Of a DNA stretch of 64,000 bases, positions 50,035 to 58,887 are shown piece after piece. The position numbers were made by a program, and so were the translations under genes. This stretch comes from Pseudodesulfovibrio tunisiensis (GTDB lineage Bacteria > Desulfobacterota > Desulfovibrionia > Desulfovibrionales > Desulfovibrionaceae). The stretch lies in NCBI RefSeq assembly GCF_022809775.1, contig NZ_CP094380.1:1054001-1118000 (forward strand), in the 5' to 3' direction. Position 1 is the first letter of the stretch, and every line of letters starts with the position of its first letter. The notes under the pieces were generated by a model, which was given only the letters and a program-made list of their open reading frames with translations, was not told the origin of the DNA and made no database searches.

Positions 50035-50762
50035 TCGACGTCAAAAACATCTACAAGACCTTTTACGTGCCCCACGAAGTCCAGGCCCTGCACAACGTGT
50101 CGTATCACGTCGAGCCCGGCGAGGTCGTGGTGGTCATCGGTCCGTCCGGATCGGGAAAATCCACGTTCCTGCGCTGCCTGAACCGCCTTGAGTATGCGGA
50201 CGAGGGCCACATCCTCATCGACGGTACCGACATTCTCGACCCCAAGACCGACATCAATCAGGTTCGCATGGAAGTCGGCATGGTTTTCCAGTCCTTCAAC
50301 CTGTTCCCGCACCTCACCGTGCTGGAAAACGTGACCATCGGACAGACCTCGGTGCGCAAACGCGGCAAGGACGAATCCGCGGAAAACGCCATGAAGCTGC
50401 TCAACAAGGTCGGCATTCACGAAAAGGCCAACGTGTATCCGTCCCAACTCTCCGGCGGACAGCAGCAGCGCGTGGCCATTGCCCGCGCCCTGGCCATGGA
50501 CCCCAAGGTCATGCTGTTCGACGAACCAACGTCCGCACTGGACCCGGAAATGATCGGCGAGGTTCTGGACGTGATGAAGGCGCTGGCCAAGGAAGGCATG
50601 ACCATGGTCGTGGTCACCCATGAAATGGGCTTTGCCCGGGAAGTGGCGGATCAGGTGGTGTTCATGGACGAAGGCAAGATCATCGAAGTGGGCACTCCGG
50701 AACATTTCTTCACCAATCCGGAAAACGACCGCACCAAGCTGTTCCTGAGCCAGATTCTCTAG
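50031..50762 (+). CDS. Amino-acid ABC importer ATPase
   Basis: A 243-aa GlnQ/HisP-type ATPase with Walker [10 protein letters not shown] (near 37-45), [14 protein letters not shown] (near 141-154), Walker [14 protein letters not shown] and the switch His in VVTHEMGFA. It is complete and of standard length. It is the last gene of the importer operon and is translationally coupled to the permease (ATGA). Confidence 0.95.
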   Translation: MIDVKNIYKTFYVPHEVQALHNVSYHVEPGEVVVVIGPSGSGKSTFLRCLNRLEYADEGHILIDGTDILDPKTDINQVRMEVGMVFQSFNLFPHLTVLENVTIGQTSVRKRGKDESAENAMKLLNKVGIHEKANVYPSQLSGGQQQRVAIARALAMDPKVMLFDEPTSALDPEMIGEVLDVMKALAKEGMTMVVVTHEMGFAREVADQVVFMDEGKIIEVGTPEHFFTNPENDRTKLFLSQIL

Positions 50763-50780
50763 CCGTTTCCACGCGCCCGA

Positions 50781-50826
50781 CGCAACACAGCCCCTTTCGC
50801 CTTTCAACGGAAGGGGCTGTGTTGCG
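50781..50826. terminator. Bidirectional terminator between the ABC importer and the EamA exporter
   Basis: CGCAACACAGCCCCTT (50781-50796) and AAGGGGCTGTGTTGCG (50811-50826) form a 16-bp stem between convergent genes. T runs are short on both strands. Confidence 0.7.
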
Positions 50827-50843
50827 CCGGGATCTCCGAAATC

Positions 50844-51707
50844 CTATCCCGAAGTTTTTCTGCCGGTAATCAACGCGACGCCGCCCAATGCCATCAGACC
50901 GCCGAAAACCGAAACCAGAGTCGGCAGTTCACCCAGCCAGATCACACCGATCACGATGGCGATGGCGGGCAGACAGTACTGCGAGACAACGATGCGCGAG
51001 ACATCGCCCTGGGACAGGGCGTAGGACCATGTCACATAGGCCACGGCAGCCGGGCACACGCCGAGGTAGACCACGGCCAGCGTATCGTGCAGGGGCGCGG
51101 CAGCCACGGCCTGTCCCAGTCCCGGCGCATAGAAAAGCAGAAACAGGGTTCCCGCGGTCAAGGTATAGGTCACGTACTCCAGCGGCGTATACCGCGACAG
51201 AAACGGCTTTTGCAGCACGATGTACAGGGATTCGGAAAACGCAGCCAGCAGGATGAGCAGCGCCCCGGCATTGAAGGAAAAGCCGCCGCCCTCGCCAAAC
51301 GAGATGAGCGTGACGCCGGCCATGCTGACCAGAATTCCCGCAACGCTGCGAGATCCGATGCGTTCCTTGAGAAAGACGACAGCCAGCAGAATGCTGAATA
51401 CCGGAATGGTGCTGATGATGAAACTGGCTCCGCCAGCGGAAACCGTCTGTTCACCGTAGTTCAGGCAGGCATGGTACACGGTGTAGCCGAGAAAGCCGTG
51501 CACCATCAGGACGGGGATGTCCCGAAGCCGGGGCAGGCGCACGCCCTTGTACGCGGCGTAGCTGCCGAGGACCGCAGAGGCAACCAGAAAACGAAGCAAA
51601 GCCAGATGGCCCGGCGCGTACGACTCCAATCCGGCCCGGATGCCCACGAATGCGGAACCCCAGAACAACAGAGTGACGGCCAGAGCCGCCAACACCTTGA
51701 ACGGCAC
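50844..51707 (-). CDS. EamA/DMT-family metabolite exporter
   Basis: A 287-aa membrane protein with ten helices in two EamA repeats (about residues 5-135 and 145-280), the drug/metabolite transporter architecture. GTG 51707 lies 3 bp after the upstream stop; GGGAT upstream is a weak ribosome site. The substrate is unknown; members export amino acids or other metabolites. It may be cotranscribed with the 67-aa membrane protein gene before it. Confidence 0.88.
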   Translation of the reverse strand: MPFKVLAALAVTLLFWGSAFVGIRAGLESYAPGHLALLRFLVASAVLGSYAAYKGVRLPRLRDIPVLMVHGFLGYTVYHACLNYGEQTVSAGGASFIISTIPVFSILLAVVFLKERIGSRSVAGILVSMAGVTLISFGEGGGFSFNAGALLILLAAFSESLYIVLQKPFLSRYTPLEYVTYTLTAGTLFLLFYAPGLGQAVAAAPLHDTLAVVYLGVCPAAVAYVTWSYALSQGDVSRIVVSQYCLPAIAIVIGVIWLGELPTLVSVFGGLMALGGVALITGRKTSG

Positions 51708-51710
51708 GGA

Positions 51711-51914
51711 CTAATCCCGTTTCTTGCGGCTGTCGCGGCGATTCTTGATCGTGATTCCGGCCAGAATGCCGACAAGGCCGCCGAGAAACACACCCCGGCT
51801 CACGGCGATGAGACCGATGTATCCGGCAAGGGCTCCGGCCGAAGCACCGATGAGAATGCCCCGGCCAAGGGCATCCACCCACTCGAGAAAATTTCTGGAA
51901 TCGTTGTCGGGCAT
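51711..51914 (-). CDS. Small glycine-rich membrane protein
   Basis: A 67-aa protein with two helices (about 17-33 and 37-53) rich in Gly and Ala (GILIGASAGALAGYIG, GVFLGGLVGILAG), like glycine-zipper channel or scaffold peptides, and a basic C terminus. AGGA is 5 nt before ATG 51914. I do not recognise a named family. It lies between the PilZ gene and the exporter gene on the same strand. Confidence 0.65.
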   Translation of the reverse strand: MPDNDSRNFLEWVDALGRGILIGASAGALAGYIGLIAVSRGVFLGGLVGILAGITIKNRRDSRKKRD

Positions 51915-51935
51915 GTCGTTCCTGTGTGGAAAGGG

Positions 51936-52607
51936 TTACGCCAGCGAGCAAAGCTGCCAATACTGACGTTCAGTCAAGGTTTCGAATCTGGCGCCCACGC
52001 CCGGAACCAGGGATGCGGCACGGCTTTCCCGGCTCCAGCAAATTTTCAATCCGATAGGCGTCTTGTCTTCGAATTCGTTGACCACGATCCACATGGTTTT
52101 GTCAACGGGCCAGACATGATCGGAAAGGACAAAGCACCCCTGCTTGGACACGTTCAAGGTCCGGGTCCGTTCCCTTGCCGACACGGAATCGGCCCGATCC
52201 AGCAGTTCCACGCCCAGTTCCAGTTCAATCCGGCGAGCCTTGCGCACGGAAACCGGCGCATTGCGAATACATTTGTCCATGACAAAATCCGCAATGTCGG
52301 CATTGTCACAAATGGCGAAGTCCTGATTCAGCCCCCTGATACCGCCGCATCTGGGGTCGAACACCAATCTCAGGACCGGGAAACGCGCCATGAATCCCGT
52401 CAGCCATCCCTTGGCGTTGCTTTCGGATCGAATCATGGTGGGAACATCGATCAGGAGTCCGCTGTAGGGCACTTCGGAAAGCTCGTGCCGCAGCGTATCC
52501 GGCTCTTCAATGCAGTCCACTTCCACGCCAAGTCCGCGAACCCGCTCGACATACGCGGCTCTGGCAAACCCCCGCTCGCAAATAAGCAGCATTCTGGTCG
52601 AATTCAC
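51936..52607 (-). CDS. PilZ-domain protein
   Basis: A 223-aa soluble protein. The first 115 residues have a receiver-like alternation of strands and helices without clear phospho-acceptor residues. The C-terminal part is PilZ-like: RKARRIELELGVEL near 122-135 (Arg patch) and RTLNVSKQGCFV near 150-161 (N-x-S-x-x-G), the two halves of the cyclic-di-GMP site. GTG 52607 is preceded by GGAGGGGGGAGAGA; the longer frame to 52667 has no ribosome site. It probably reads cyclic-di-GMP; the output is unknown. Confidence 0.75.
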   Translation of the reverse strand: MNSTRMLLICERGFARAAYVERVRGLGVEVDCIEEPDTLRHELSEVPYSGLLIDVPTMIRSESNAKGWLTGFMARFPVLRLVFDPRCGGIRGLNQDFAICDNADIADFVMDKCIRNAPVSVRKARRIELELGVELLDRADSVSARERTRTLNVSKQGCFVLSDHVWPVDKTMWIVVNEFEDKTPIGLKICWSRESRAASLVPGVGARFETLTERQYWQLCSLA

Positions 52608-52765
52608 TCTCTCCCCCCTCCCAAACACATGTTTAAGGATATGATCACAAAATATCGATTTTGACAATATGCTTTCGGCAAATAGGTTGACTGATCTTGG
52701 ATTTTTACGAAATCATCCTGAAAAGACGGGAAAAGAAATTCCGACTACTGCTGTCAACTTTAGAC

Positions 52766-52794
52766 TTGACTTTGATTCTCAACATCACTATTTC
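52766..52794 (+). promoter_or_regulatory. Probable feo promoter with Fur-like element
   Basis: TTGACT (52766-52771) and TATTTC (52789-52794) are spaced by 17 bp. The spacer contains TTGATTCTCAA (52772-52782), a short inverted repeat that would suit a Fur-type repressor. A hairpin GTCAGG/CCTGAC (52801-52820) lies in the leader. Confidence 0.45.
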
Positions 52795-52840
52795 TCTGTC
52801 GTCAGGTATTGAAGCCTGACCAACTTTGAGGGATTTTCTT

Positions 52841-53008
52841 ATGGATACAATACTGGTATTAGCCATCGTCACGGTGGCCGCATTGTACGTGGGAAGGATG
52901 TTTTACCGCAGGTTCACCGCCAGGGACATCGGCTGCGGTTGCAGCGGCGGATGCGGCGGTGGATGCAATGGCTCTTCCTGCGGAACGGATTGCGACGGCT
53001 GCCGCTGA
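52841..53008 (+). CDS. FeoB-associated Cys-rich membrane protein
   Basis: A 55-aa protein with one N-terminal helix (about 4-20) and a C-terminal half with nine Cys among many Gly (CGCSGGCGGGCNG, CGTDCDGC). Such small proteins are common next to feoB and may bind iron at the membrane or interact with FeoB. GAGG stands about 8 nt before ATG 52841; the start at 52826 is less likely because it lacks a site. It heads the feo operon. Confidence 0.82.
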   Translation: MDTILVLAIVTVAALYVGRMFYRRFTARDIGCGCSGGCGGGCNGSSCGTDCDGCR

Positions 53009-53059
53009 TTCTTTTTGCAGAACATATCAAATACATTCTCGGATGACAGAGGAGCAGCC

Positions 53060-53302
53060 ATGTCCAGAACGATTTGCCTCAGGCAAGCCAAAGTGAACCA
53101 GAAAATCAAGATACTGACCGTTTCCGCCGAAGGTGAACTCGGTCGTCGAATCCGCGACATGGGCCTCATCCCCGGGACCGAAGTGCACGTCATCGGCAAG
53201 GCTCCGCTCAAGGACCCCGTTGCCCTTCGGCTCAAGGACTTTACCCTGACCCTCCGCAACAGCGAGGCCGACCACATCATGGTCGAGCCGCTCGAGGACT
53301 AG
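53060..53302 (+). CDS. feoA: Ferrous iron transport protein A
   Basis: An 80-aa SH3-like FeoA protein with the family core GELGRRIRDMGLIPGTEV near residues 26-43 and VALRLKDFTLTLR near 57-69. It is thought to modulate FeoB. AGAGGAG is 6 nt before ATG 53060. It sits between the Cys-rich protein and feoB. Confidence 0.92.
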   Translation: MSRTICLRQAKVNQKIKILTVSAEGELGRRIRDMGLIPGTEVHVIGKAPLKDPVALRLKDFTLTLRNSEADHIMVEPLED

Positions 53303-53361
53303 AACGCCGTTCATTTGCAACGGGCGCGCTCAAGACGCATGAGTGACCAAGGAGTCTTTTG

Positions 53362-55548
53362 ATGGACAAAGTGACCATAGCCATTGCCGGGAACCCCAAC
53401 TGCGGCAAAACCACCATGTTCAACGCCCTGACCGGGGCGCGACAGCATGTGGCCAACTGGCCCGGCGTGACCGTGGAAAAAAAGGTCGGACGCATGCACG
53501 CCCAGGGCAGGGAGATTGAACTGGTCGATCTGCCCGGCACCTATTCCCTGACCGCATACACGCAGGAGGAACTGGTTTCCCGGAACTACCTCGTGGAAGA
53601 ACGCCCCGAGGTTGTCGTGGACATTCTGAACGCGGACGCGCTGGAACGAAACCTCTATCTGGCCGTGCAGTTCCGCGAAATGGGCATTCCTCTGGTCCTC
53701 GGCCTGAACATGATGGACGAGGTGCACCGACACGGAAAGGACATCGACACGGAACGCCTTGCCACCCTCACGGGCTGCCCGACCGTGGAAACCGTGGCCC
53801 GCAACGGCGAGGGCAAGAACAGGCTGCTCGACGCGGCCCTGAAGCTTGCCGAGGAAAAACAGGGAGAATGGCATCCCCTGCACATCTCCTACGGCCCGGA
53901 TCTGGACCCGGTTCTGACGGAAATGGAGGAAATCATCGAGACCTCCGGTTTCATGACCGACCGAATCCCGGCCCGGTGGACCGGCATCAAATACCTTGAA
54001 CACGACGAAGACGTGGTGCTCAAGGGACGGGTTATGGACGCAGACGTGTCCAACCGTCTGGAAAAGATGGCGGACAAGGTTTCCGACCATACGATCAAGA
54101 CGCTGAAGGCAGCCCCGGACGCCATCATTGCGGACTACCGTTACGGCTACATTGCGGGCATCATCAAGGGCGTGGTCAGCTATCCCGTGCTCGACTCCAG
54201 ACGGATCAGCATGTCCGACAAGATCGACAAGGTGCTGACGCACAAGTTTCTCGGCCCGCTCATCATGCTCGGCATCGTGTACATGATCTACAAGATCACG
54301 TTCACGGTGGGCGAAATTCCCATGGGCTGGCTGGAATCCCTGTTCGGCTGGCTCGGAGAGACCGTCTATGCGGCCATGCCCGACGGCCTGCTTCGATCGC
54401 TGATGGTCTCCGGCGTGATCGACGGCGTAGGCGGCGTGCTCGGCTTCGTGCCTCTGATCATGTTCATGTTCCTGATGATTTCGGCTCTGGAGGACTCGGG
54501 CTACATCGCGCGCATGGCCTACATGCTGGACCGCGTGTTCCGCACCTTCGGCCTGCACGGCACGTCCGTGCTGCCCTTCATCGTGTCCGGCGGCATTGCG
54601 GGCGGATGCGCGGTTCCCGGAGTCATGGCCTCGCGCACCCTGCGCAGCCCCCGGGAAAAGCTGGCCACCCTGTTCGTGGCCCCGTACATGACCTGCGGAG
54701 CCAAGGTGCCCGTCTTTCTGATGCTGGCAGCGGCCTTCTTCCCCAACCAGGGTGCGGCCGTGATGGTCGCCATCACCCTCGGCGCATGGGTCATGGCCCT
54801 GATCGTGGCCCGCATTCTGCGCTGGACCGTAATCCGCGGCGAATCCACCCCCTTTGTCATGGAACTGCCACCCTACCGCATGCCGACTCTGGCTGGCGTC
54901 CTGATCCATACATGGGAACGCACATGGGAGTATGCCAAAAAGGCGGGTACGGTGATTCTGGGCATTTCCATCCTGCTTTGGGCGCTCATGACCTTTCCCC
55001 AGCTTCCCGAAGCCGAAGTGGCGAAATTCGAGGCCGAACGCGCTCCCATAGCGGCCCAGATCGAGGCCCTCGGCGAAAATCCTCCGGAATCCGCGATTGC
55101 CCCGCTTGAGGACAAGCTCTCGGAAATCACGAACCGCGAAGCCGAAGACGCCTTGCGAAACACGTTCGCAGGCCGCATCGGCACCGCGCTGGAACCCGTG
55201 TCCGAACTGGCGGGCTTCAACTGGCGCACGAACATCGCCCTGACCGGCGGATTCGCAGCCAAGGAAATCATCGTGTCCACGCTGGGTACGGCCTATTCCC
55301 TGGGGGACGTGGACCCCGAGGACGCCCAGCCCCTGTCCCGACGCATCGCGGCCGATCCGGGTTTCAGCAAGGCCGGAGCCATCGCCCTGATCATCTTCGT
55401 GATGCTCTATGCCCCCTGCTTCGTCACCGTGGTCACCATGGCCCGGGAATCAAGCTGGAAATGGGCCATGTTCAGCGTATTCGGCTCCACGGGACTGGCC
55501 TTTGGCCTTGCCGTGGCAGCTTTTCAGATCACGAAGAACATCCTGTAA
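53362..55548 (+). CDS. feoB: Ferrous iron transporter B
   Basis: A 728-aa GTPase-gated ferrous iron channel. The N-terminal G domain has G1 GNPNCGKTT (10-18), G3 DLPGTYS (near 55-61) and G4 LNMMDE (near 117-122); the membrane part from about residue 290 holds two Gate domains, each with a Cys-containing pore segment (GGCAVPGVMASR, CGAKVPVF). An extra coiled insertion rich in Glu/Ala (about 550-600) lies between the last helices. AAGGAG is 7 nt before ATG 53362. The family call is certain. Confidence 0.97.
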   Translation: MDKVTIAIAGNPNCGKTTMFNALTGARQHVANWPGVTVEKKVGRMHAQGREIELVDLPGTYSLTAYTQEELVSRNYLVEERPEVVVDILNADALERNLYLAVQFREMGIPLVLGLNMMDEVHRHGKDIDTERLATLTGCPTVETVARNGEGKNRLLDAALKLAEEKQGEWHPLHISYGPDLDPVLTEMEEIIETSGFMTDRIPARWTGIKYLEHDEDVVLKGRVMDADVSNRLEKMADKVSDHTIKTLKAAPDAIIADYRYGYIAGIIKGVVSYPVLDSRRISMSDKIDKVLTHKFLGPLIMLGIVYMIYKITFTVGEIPMGWLESLFGWLGETVYAAMPDGLLRSLMVSGVIDGVGGVLGFVPLIMFMFLMISALEDSGYIARMAYMLDRVFRTFGLHGTSVLPFIVSGGIAGGCAVPGVMASRTLRSPREKLATLFVAPYMTCGAKVPVFLMLAAAFFPNQGAAVMVAITLGAWVMALIVARILRWTVIRGESTPFVMELPPYRMPTLAGVLIHTWERTWEYAKKAGTVILGISILLWALMTFPQLPEAEVAKFEAERAPIAAQIEALGENPPESAIAPLEDKLSEITNREAEDALRNTFAGRIGTALEPVSELAGFNWRTNIALTGGFAAKEIIVSTLGTAYSLGDVDPEDAQPLSRRIAADPGFSKAGAIALIIFVMLYAPCFVTVVTMARESSWKWAMFSVFGSTGLAFGLAVAAFQITKNIL

Positions 55549-55573
55549 ATCCACTCTTCATGCAAAAAAACTG

Positions 55574-55606
55574 AAGAGGGAGTCCGGAACCGGACTCCCT
55601 CTTTTC
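55574..55606 (+). terminator. Rho-independent terminator after feoB
   Basis: AAGAGGGAGTCCGG (55574-55587) pairs with CCGGACTCCCTCTT (55590-55603), followed by TTCATTTT. Confidence 0.88.
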
Positions 55607-55657
55607 ATTTTACCGGAAATGCCATAGAGTCCCGGCTACTCAACCAAAGTGGAACGC

Positions 55658-56623
55658 ATGAAGAAACTCCTCGACTTGCTGCGCGACCTGTTCCGCAACG
55701 CGGCCTCGGCCTGCTGGGAACTCTACAAGGTCATGATCCCGATCATCATCGGGGTAAGGATTCTTCAGGAATTCGACCTGATCCAGTATCTTGCCTGGCC
55801 TCTGCGCCCGGTCATGGGCCTTGTGGGCCTGCCCGCGGAAATGGGGCTGGCCTGGGCCACGGCCATGGTCAACAACATATATTCCGGCCTCATCGTCTTC
55901 CTGTCCCTGATCAAGGATACCCCCCTGACAACGGCGCAGGCAACCGTGCTCGGCGTGCTCTTTCTCGTGGCCCACGGCCTGCCCGTGGAATCCTCCATCG
56001 CACGCAAGGCCGGAAGCCGATTCCTGTTCCAATGCCTGTCCCGCATAATCGGTGCACTCTGCCTCGGCTGGCTCCTCCACACGATCTACACGGCCGCGGG
56101 AACGCTTGAACAGCCTGCCGTGGTCCTGTTTCAGGCATCGGCACAAACGGAGACATCCCTCACGACATGGGCTCTCGGCGAACTTCGAAACCTGCTCGGC
56201 ATCTTCGGTATCGTGTTCTGTCTCATGGCCCTGATGCGCCTGCTGCACGCCCTGCGCATCGTGGACCTGCTCAACGCCATCCTGCGCCCGGTGCTCAAAC
56301 TCATCGGCATAGGTCCCAAGGCATCGGCCATCACGGTCATCGGCCTGACTCTGGGCCTGACCTATGGAGGCGGCCTGATCATCAGCGAAGCCAAATCCGG
56401 CACCGTGGGCAGGCAGGACGTGTTCTATTCCCTGACGCTCATGGGGCTCTGCCATTCCCTGATCGAGGACACCCTGCTTCTCGCGCTCATCGGCGCGCAT
56501 TTCAGCGGCATATTCTGGGGCCGCTTCGGATTCAGCATCATGGCCGTAGCCGTACTGGTCCAGATCGTCCGCAAACTGCCGGAAAAGTTCTGCGACAAAT
56601 ACTTGTGGGGCGATCCCGCCTGA
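55658..56623 (+). CDS. Nucleoside-recognition (Gate) domain membrane protein
   Basis: A 321-aa membrane protein with about eight helices and two Gate-type repeats (VNNIYSGLIVFLSL near 75-88 and GLTYGGGLIISEAK near 240-253), the fold also used in FeoB and in the spore maturation proteins SpmA/SpmB. I choose ATG 55658, since the GTG at 55649 has no ribosome site of its own. The solute is unknown. Its position after feoB may reflect a transport link or chance; a terminator separates them. RidA follows 23 bp on. Confidence 0.78.
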   Translation: MKKLLDLLRDLFRNAASACWELYKVMIPIIIGVRILQEFDLIQYLAWPLRPVMGLVGLPAEMGLAWATAMVNNIYSGLIVFLSLIKDTPLTTAQATVLGVLFLVAHGLPVESSIARKAGSRFLFQCLSRIIGALCLGWLLHTIYTAAGTLEQPAVVLFQASAQTETSLTTWALGELRNLLGIFGIVFCLMALMRLLHALRIVDLLNAILRPVLKLIGIGPKASAITVIGLTLGLTYGGGLIISEAKSGTVGRQDVFYSLTLMGLCHSLIEDTLLLALIGAHFSGIFWGRFGFSIMAVAVLVQIVRKLPEKFCDKYLWGDPA

Positions 56624-56646
56624 CATTCAACAGCAAGGAGAGGCGC

Positions 56647-57030
56647 ATGAAATCCATTGAAATCGTCCATACGGACAAGGCTCCGGCCGCTGTCGGCCCC
56701 TACTCGCAGGCCACCAAGGCGAACGGCATGGTCTTTGTCTCGGGCCAGCTCGGCATCCTCCCGGATCAGGGCAAACTCGCCACCGGATTCCGCGCGCAGG
56801 CAGAACAGGCGCTGGAAAACCTCAAGGCCATTCTGGAAGCCTCGGGTTCCGGGCTGGACAAGGTACTGGCCGTGGAAGTGTTTCTGGACGACATGGCCGC
56901 ATTCAGGGATTTCAACGAAATCTATGCGCAATACTTTTCGGACCACAAACCGGCCCGCGCCGCCATCGAAGTGGGCGGATTGCCTCTGGGCGGTCTGGTC
57001 GAACTCAAATGCACGGCCCTGACAGACTGA
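56647..57030 (+). CDS. ridA: RidA-family enamine/imine deaminase
   Basis: A 127-aa RidA protein that hydrolyses reactive enamine and imine intermediates, such as 2-aminoacrylate. The family segments PYSQA near 18-22, FVSGQLG near 30-36 and the substrate-binding Arg of KPARAAIEVGGLPLGGLVE near 102-120 are intact. AAGGAGAGG stands before ATG 56647. Confidence 0.94.
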   Translation: MKSIEIVHTDKAPAAVGPYSQATKANGMVFVSGQLGILPDQGKLATGFRAQAEQALENLKAILEASGSGLDKVLAVEVFLDDMAAFRDFNEIYAQYFSDHKPARAAIEVGGLPLGGLVELKCTALTD

Positions 57031-57055
57031 TCATCCTGAAAATCATTCCGTTTCC

Positions 57056-57094
57056 GAAACCGGCCGAACCATGCACTCGGCCGGTTTCCTTTTT
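57056..57094 (+). terminator. Rho-independent terminator after ridA
   Basis: GAAACCGGCCGA (57056-57067) pairs with TCGGCCGGTTTC (57077-57088), then TTTTT. Confidence 0.92.
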
Positions 57095-57173
57095 CGACCG
57101 CACTCCGGTTCATTGACAATGTCGCCGATCCCGGCCATTCGTCAGGGGAACCAACCACCGACAAGGATAGACA

Positions 57174-57809
57174 ATGCCTGAAACCACACACATCCGCCTC
57201 CCTGAAGCCGCACGCACCGTGATCTTCGATCAGGACGGCGTGCTCATCGACTCCTGGGACTCCTCGATTCACTATTTCAACCGCATCAGGCAGGAAATGG
57301 GCCTCGGTCCCATGTCTCGGGATCAGGAAGACTACAGCTTCATCCACACCGTGGACCAGAGCATCGACCATATAACCCCGGACCATCTGAAGCACCTGAT
57401 CCCACAGGCAAAGGCCACCGTCCGCTTCGAAGAGCTGCTTCCTCTGGTCAAGCTCCAGCCCGGCATAGTCGAATTTCTGGAACGCCTGCGCGATGCAGGC
57501 TTCAAGCTGGCCGTGGACACCAACGGCGGCATCGAGCAGCACATGATTCTGGAACACGTGGGCCTGCTTCATCTGTTCCACAAGATCGTGACCACGGCGG
57601 ATGTGGCCGAAGGCAAACCCTCGCCCGAAGGCGTGCACGCCATCCTCGGGGAATTCGACCTGAACACGGCGCAAGCCCTGTTCATCGGCGATTCCAGCAT
57701 CGACATGCGCACCGCGAACAACGCGGGCGTGACCTTCTGGGCCTATCGCAACTCCGACCTTAAGGCCGGAATCCATCTTGCGGACTACGGCTCCGTTCTG
57801 CTTCCCTGA
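57174..57809 (+). CDS. HAD-superfamily phosphatase, phosphoglycolate phosphatase-like
   Basis: A 211-aa HAD hydrolase. Motif I is DQDGVLIDS (near 19-27), motif II has the Thr in AVDTNGG near 113-119, motif III Lys is in EGKPSPEG near 143-150, and motif IV is IGDSSIDM near 168-175. The helical cap suits small phosphate esters. AAGGA is placed before ATG 57174. The substrate is not evident. The phenylalanine leader transcript starts after it. Confidence 0.9.
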   Translation: MPETTHIRLPEAARTVIFDQDGVLIDSWDSSIHYFNRIRQEMGLGPMSRDQEDYSFIHTVDQSIDHITPDHLKHLIPQAKATVRFEELLPLVKLQPGIVEFLERLRDAGFKLAVDTNGGIEQHMILEHVGLLHLFHKIVTTADVAEGKPSPEGVHAILGEFDLNTAQALFIGDSSIDMRTANNAGVTFWAYRNSDLKAGIHLADYGSVLLP

Positions 57810-57871
57810 CACGGCAAGGGCTCCGCAAACAAATACTTGACTCGGATATCGATCCACGGCAGGGGATAGTC

Positions 57872-57952
57872 ATGCGCACCATGTCCAGCTTTTCCTTTTT
57901 CTTCTTTTTCTTTTCCAAGGAAACAGCCCGGGGCCGTTGCGTGCGCATCTGA
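57872..57952 (+). CDS. Phenylalanine-rich leader peptide
   Basis: A 26-codon frame with AGGGGA 5 nt before ATG 57872. The product begins MRTMSSFS and then has six Phe in a row (residues 9-14), with Phe7 making seven in the peptide. Phe codons cover 57890-57913. This composition, the ribosome site and the downstream hairpins match the leader peptides of Phe-controlled attenuators such as PheL and PheM of enteric bacteria. It lies directly before the gene for the first enzyme of an aromatic amino acid pathway, so charged tRNA-Phe is the likely signal. It is too short for ordinary gene finders. Confidence 0.85.
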   Translation: MRTMSSFSFFFFFFSKETARGRCVRI

Positions 57953-58012
57953 CACGAGGACAGAACTTCTGCAACAATCAAAGGCCGCGGGCACACCCCG
58001 CGGCCTTTTTTT
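57927..58012 (+). promoter_or_regulatory. Transcription attenuator controlled by the Phe leader
   Basis: Two exclusive stems are possible. Terminator: GGCCGCGGG (57983-57991) with CCCGCGGCC (57997-58005), then seven T (58006-58012). Antiterminator: CCCGGGGCC (57927-57935) can pair with the same GGCCGCGGG with one mismatch. A ribosome stalled on the Phe codons (57890-57913) leaves 57927-57935 free and so prevents termination; a ribosome that finishes at 57952 covers it. The middle (57961-57971, CAGAACTTCTG) can form a small extra hairpin. Confidence 0.82.
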
Positions 58013-58048
58013 CGGCCCGGGCCCGCGAAAACTTCCAGGGAGGAAGCC

Positions 58049-58840
58049 ATGCAACTCGGAAAAGCCGTCCGACTCGAACGCATCATGAACCGCAACAATG
58101 GCCGGACCATCATCGTGCCTCTCGACCACGGCGTCACCGTGGGCCCGATCTACGGGTTGGTGGATCTGCGCGAAACCGTGAATCAGGTGGCGGAAGGCGG
58201 GGCAAACGCCATGCTCATGCACAAGGGCATCCCCCGCTGCTCCCACCGTCGTCACGGCAGGGACATCGGCCTGATCATCCACCTGTCCGCCAGCACGTCC
58301 CTGTCTCCCCATCCCAATGCCAAGACGCTGGTCGGGTCGGTCACGGACGCGATCAAGCTCGGTGCGGACGCGGTCAGCGTGCACATCAATCTGGGCGACG
58401 AAACCGAATCCAGAATGCTCGCGGACCTTGGCGCAATCTGCTCGGAAGCCAACGAGTGGGGCATGCCTGTTCTGGCCATGATGTACGCCCGGGGGCCCAA
58501 GATCGAAAACGAATACGACCCGGATGTGGTGGCCCATTGCGCCCGTGTGGGCGTGGAGCTCGGCGCGGACATCGTCAAGGTCAACTACACCGGAGACCCG
58601 AAATCCTTTGTCCGCGTGGTGGAAGGCTGCTGCGTGCCAGTGGTCATTGCCGGAGGCCCGAAACTGGAGAACGAACTCGATCTGGTCCGCATGGTCCATG
58701 ATTCGGTGCAGGCCGGAGGCGCAGGGCTGTCCGTGGGCAGGAACATCTTCCAGCATCCCAATCCCGTCAAGATCGTCGCGGCACTGCACAAGGTCGTGCA
58801 CGAGGACTGGGACATTGACGCGGCAATGGAGCTGCTCTAG
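58049..58840 (+). CDS. 2-amino-3,7-dideoxy-D-threo-hept-6-ulosonate (ADH) synthase
   Basis: A 263-aa class I aldolase of the DeoC/FbaB family that makes ADH from aspartate semialdehyde and 6-deoxy-5-ketofructose 1-phosphate, the first step of the archaeal-type route to 3-dehydroquinate used also by Desulfovibrio. The N-terminal LDHGVTVGP (25-33) carries the Asp-His pair, and the Schiff-base Lys is in the VKVNYTGDP segment near 177-178. The start has GGGAGG before ATG 58049. Regulation by a Phe-rich leader strongly favours this aromatic role over fructose-bisphosphate aldolase, which is the same family. No 3-dehydroquinate synthase gene lies next to it. Confidence 0.87.
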   Translation: MQLGKAVRLERIMNRNNGRTIIVPLDHGVTVGPIYGLVDLRETVNQVAEGGANAMLMHKGIPRCSHRRHGRDIGLIIHLSASTSLSPHPNAKTLVGSVTDAIKLGADAVSVHINLGDETESRMLADLGAICSEANEWGMPVLAMMYARGPKIENEYDPDVVAHCARVGVELGADIVKVNYTGDPKSFVRVVEGCCVPVVIAGGPKLENELDLVRMVHDSVQAGGAGLSVGRNIFQHPNPVKIVAALHKVVHEDWDIDAAMELL

Positions 58841-58855
58841 TTCAACCGCATCAGA

Positions 58856-58887
58856 CCGGGTCGGGAGCCATGCACATCCCGACCCGG
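58856..58887 (+). terminator. Stem-loop after the ADH synthase gene
   Basis: CCGGGTCGGGA (58856-58866) pairs with TCCCGACCCGG (58877-58887). No T run follows, so it may stabilise the mRNA end rather than terminate. Confidence 0.55.

Noticed and set aside
58049-58840. Fructose-bisphosphate aldolase class I as the product.
   Set aside because: The family is shared, but the Phe-rich leader and the known aromatic pathway of Desulfovibrio favour ADH synthase. Substrate assays would decide.
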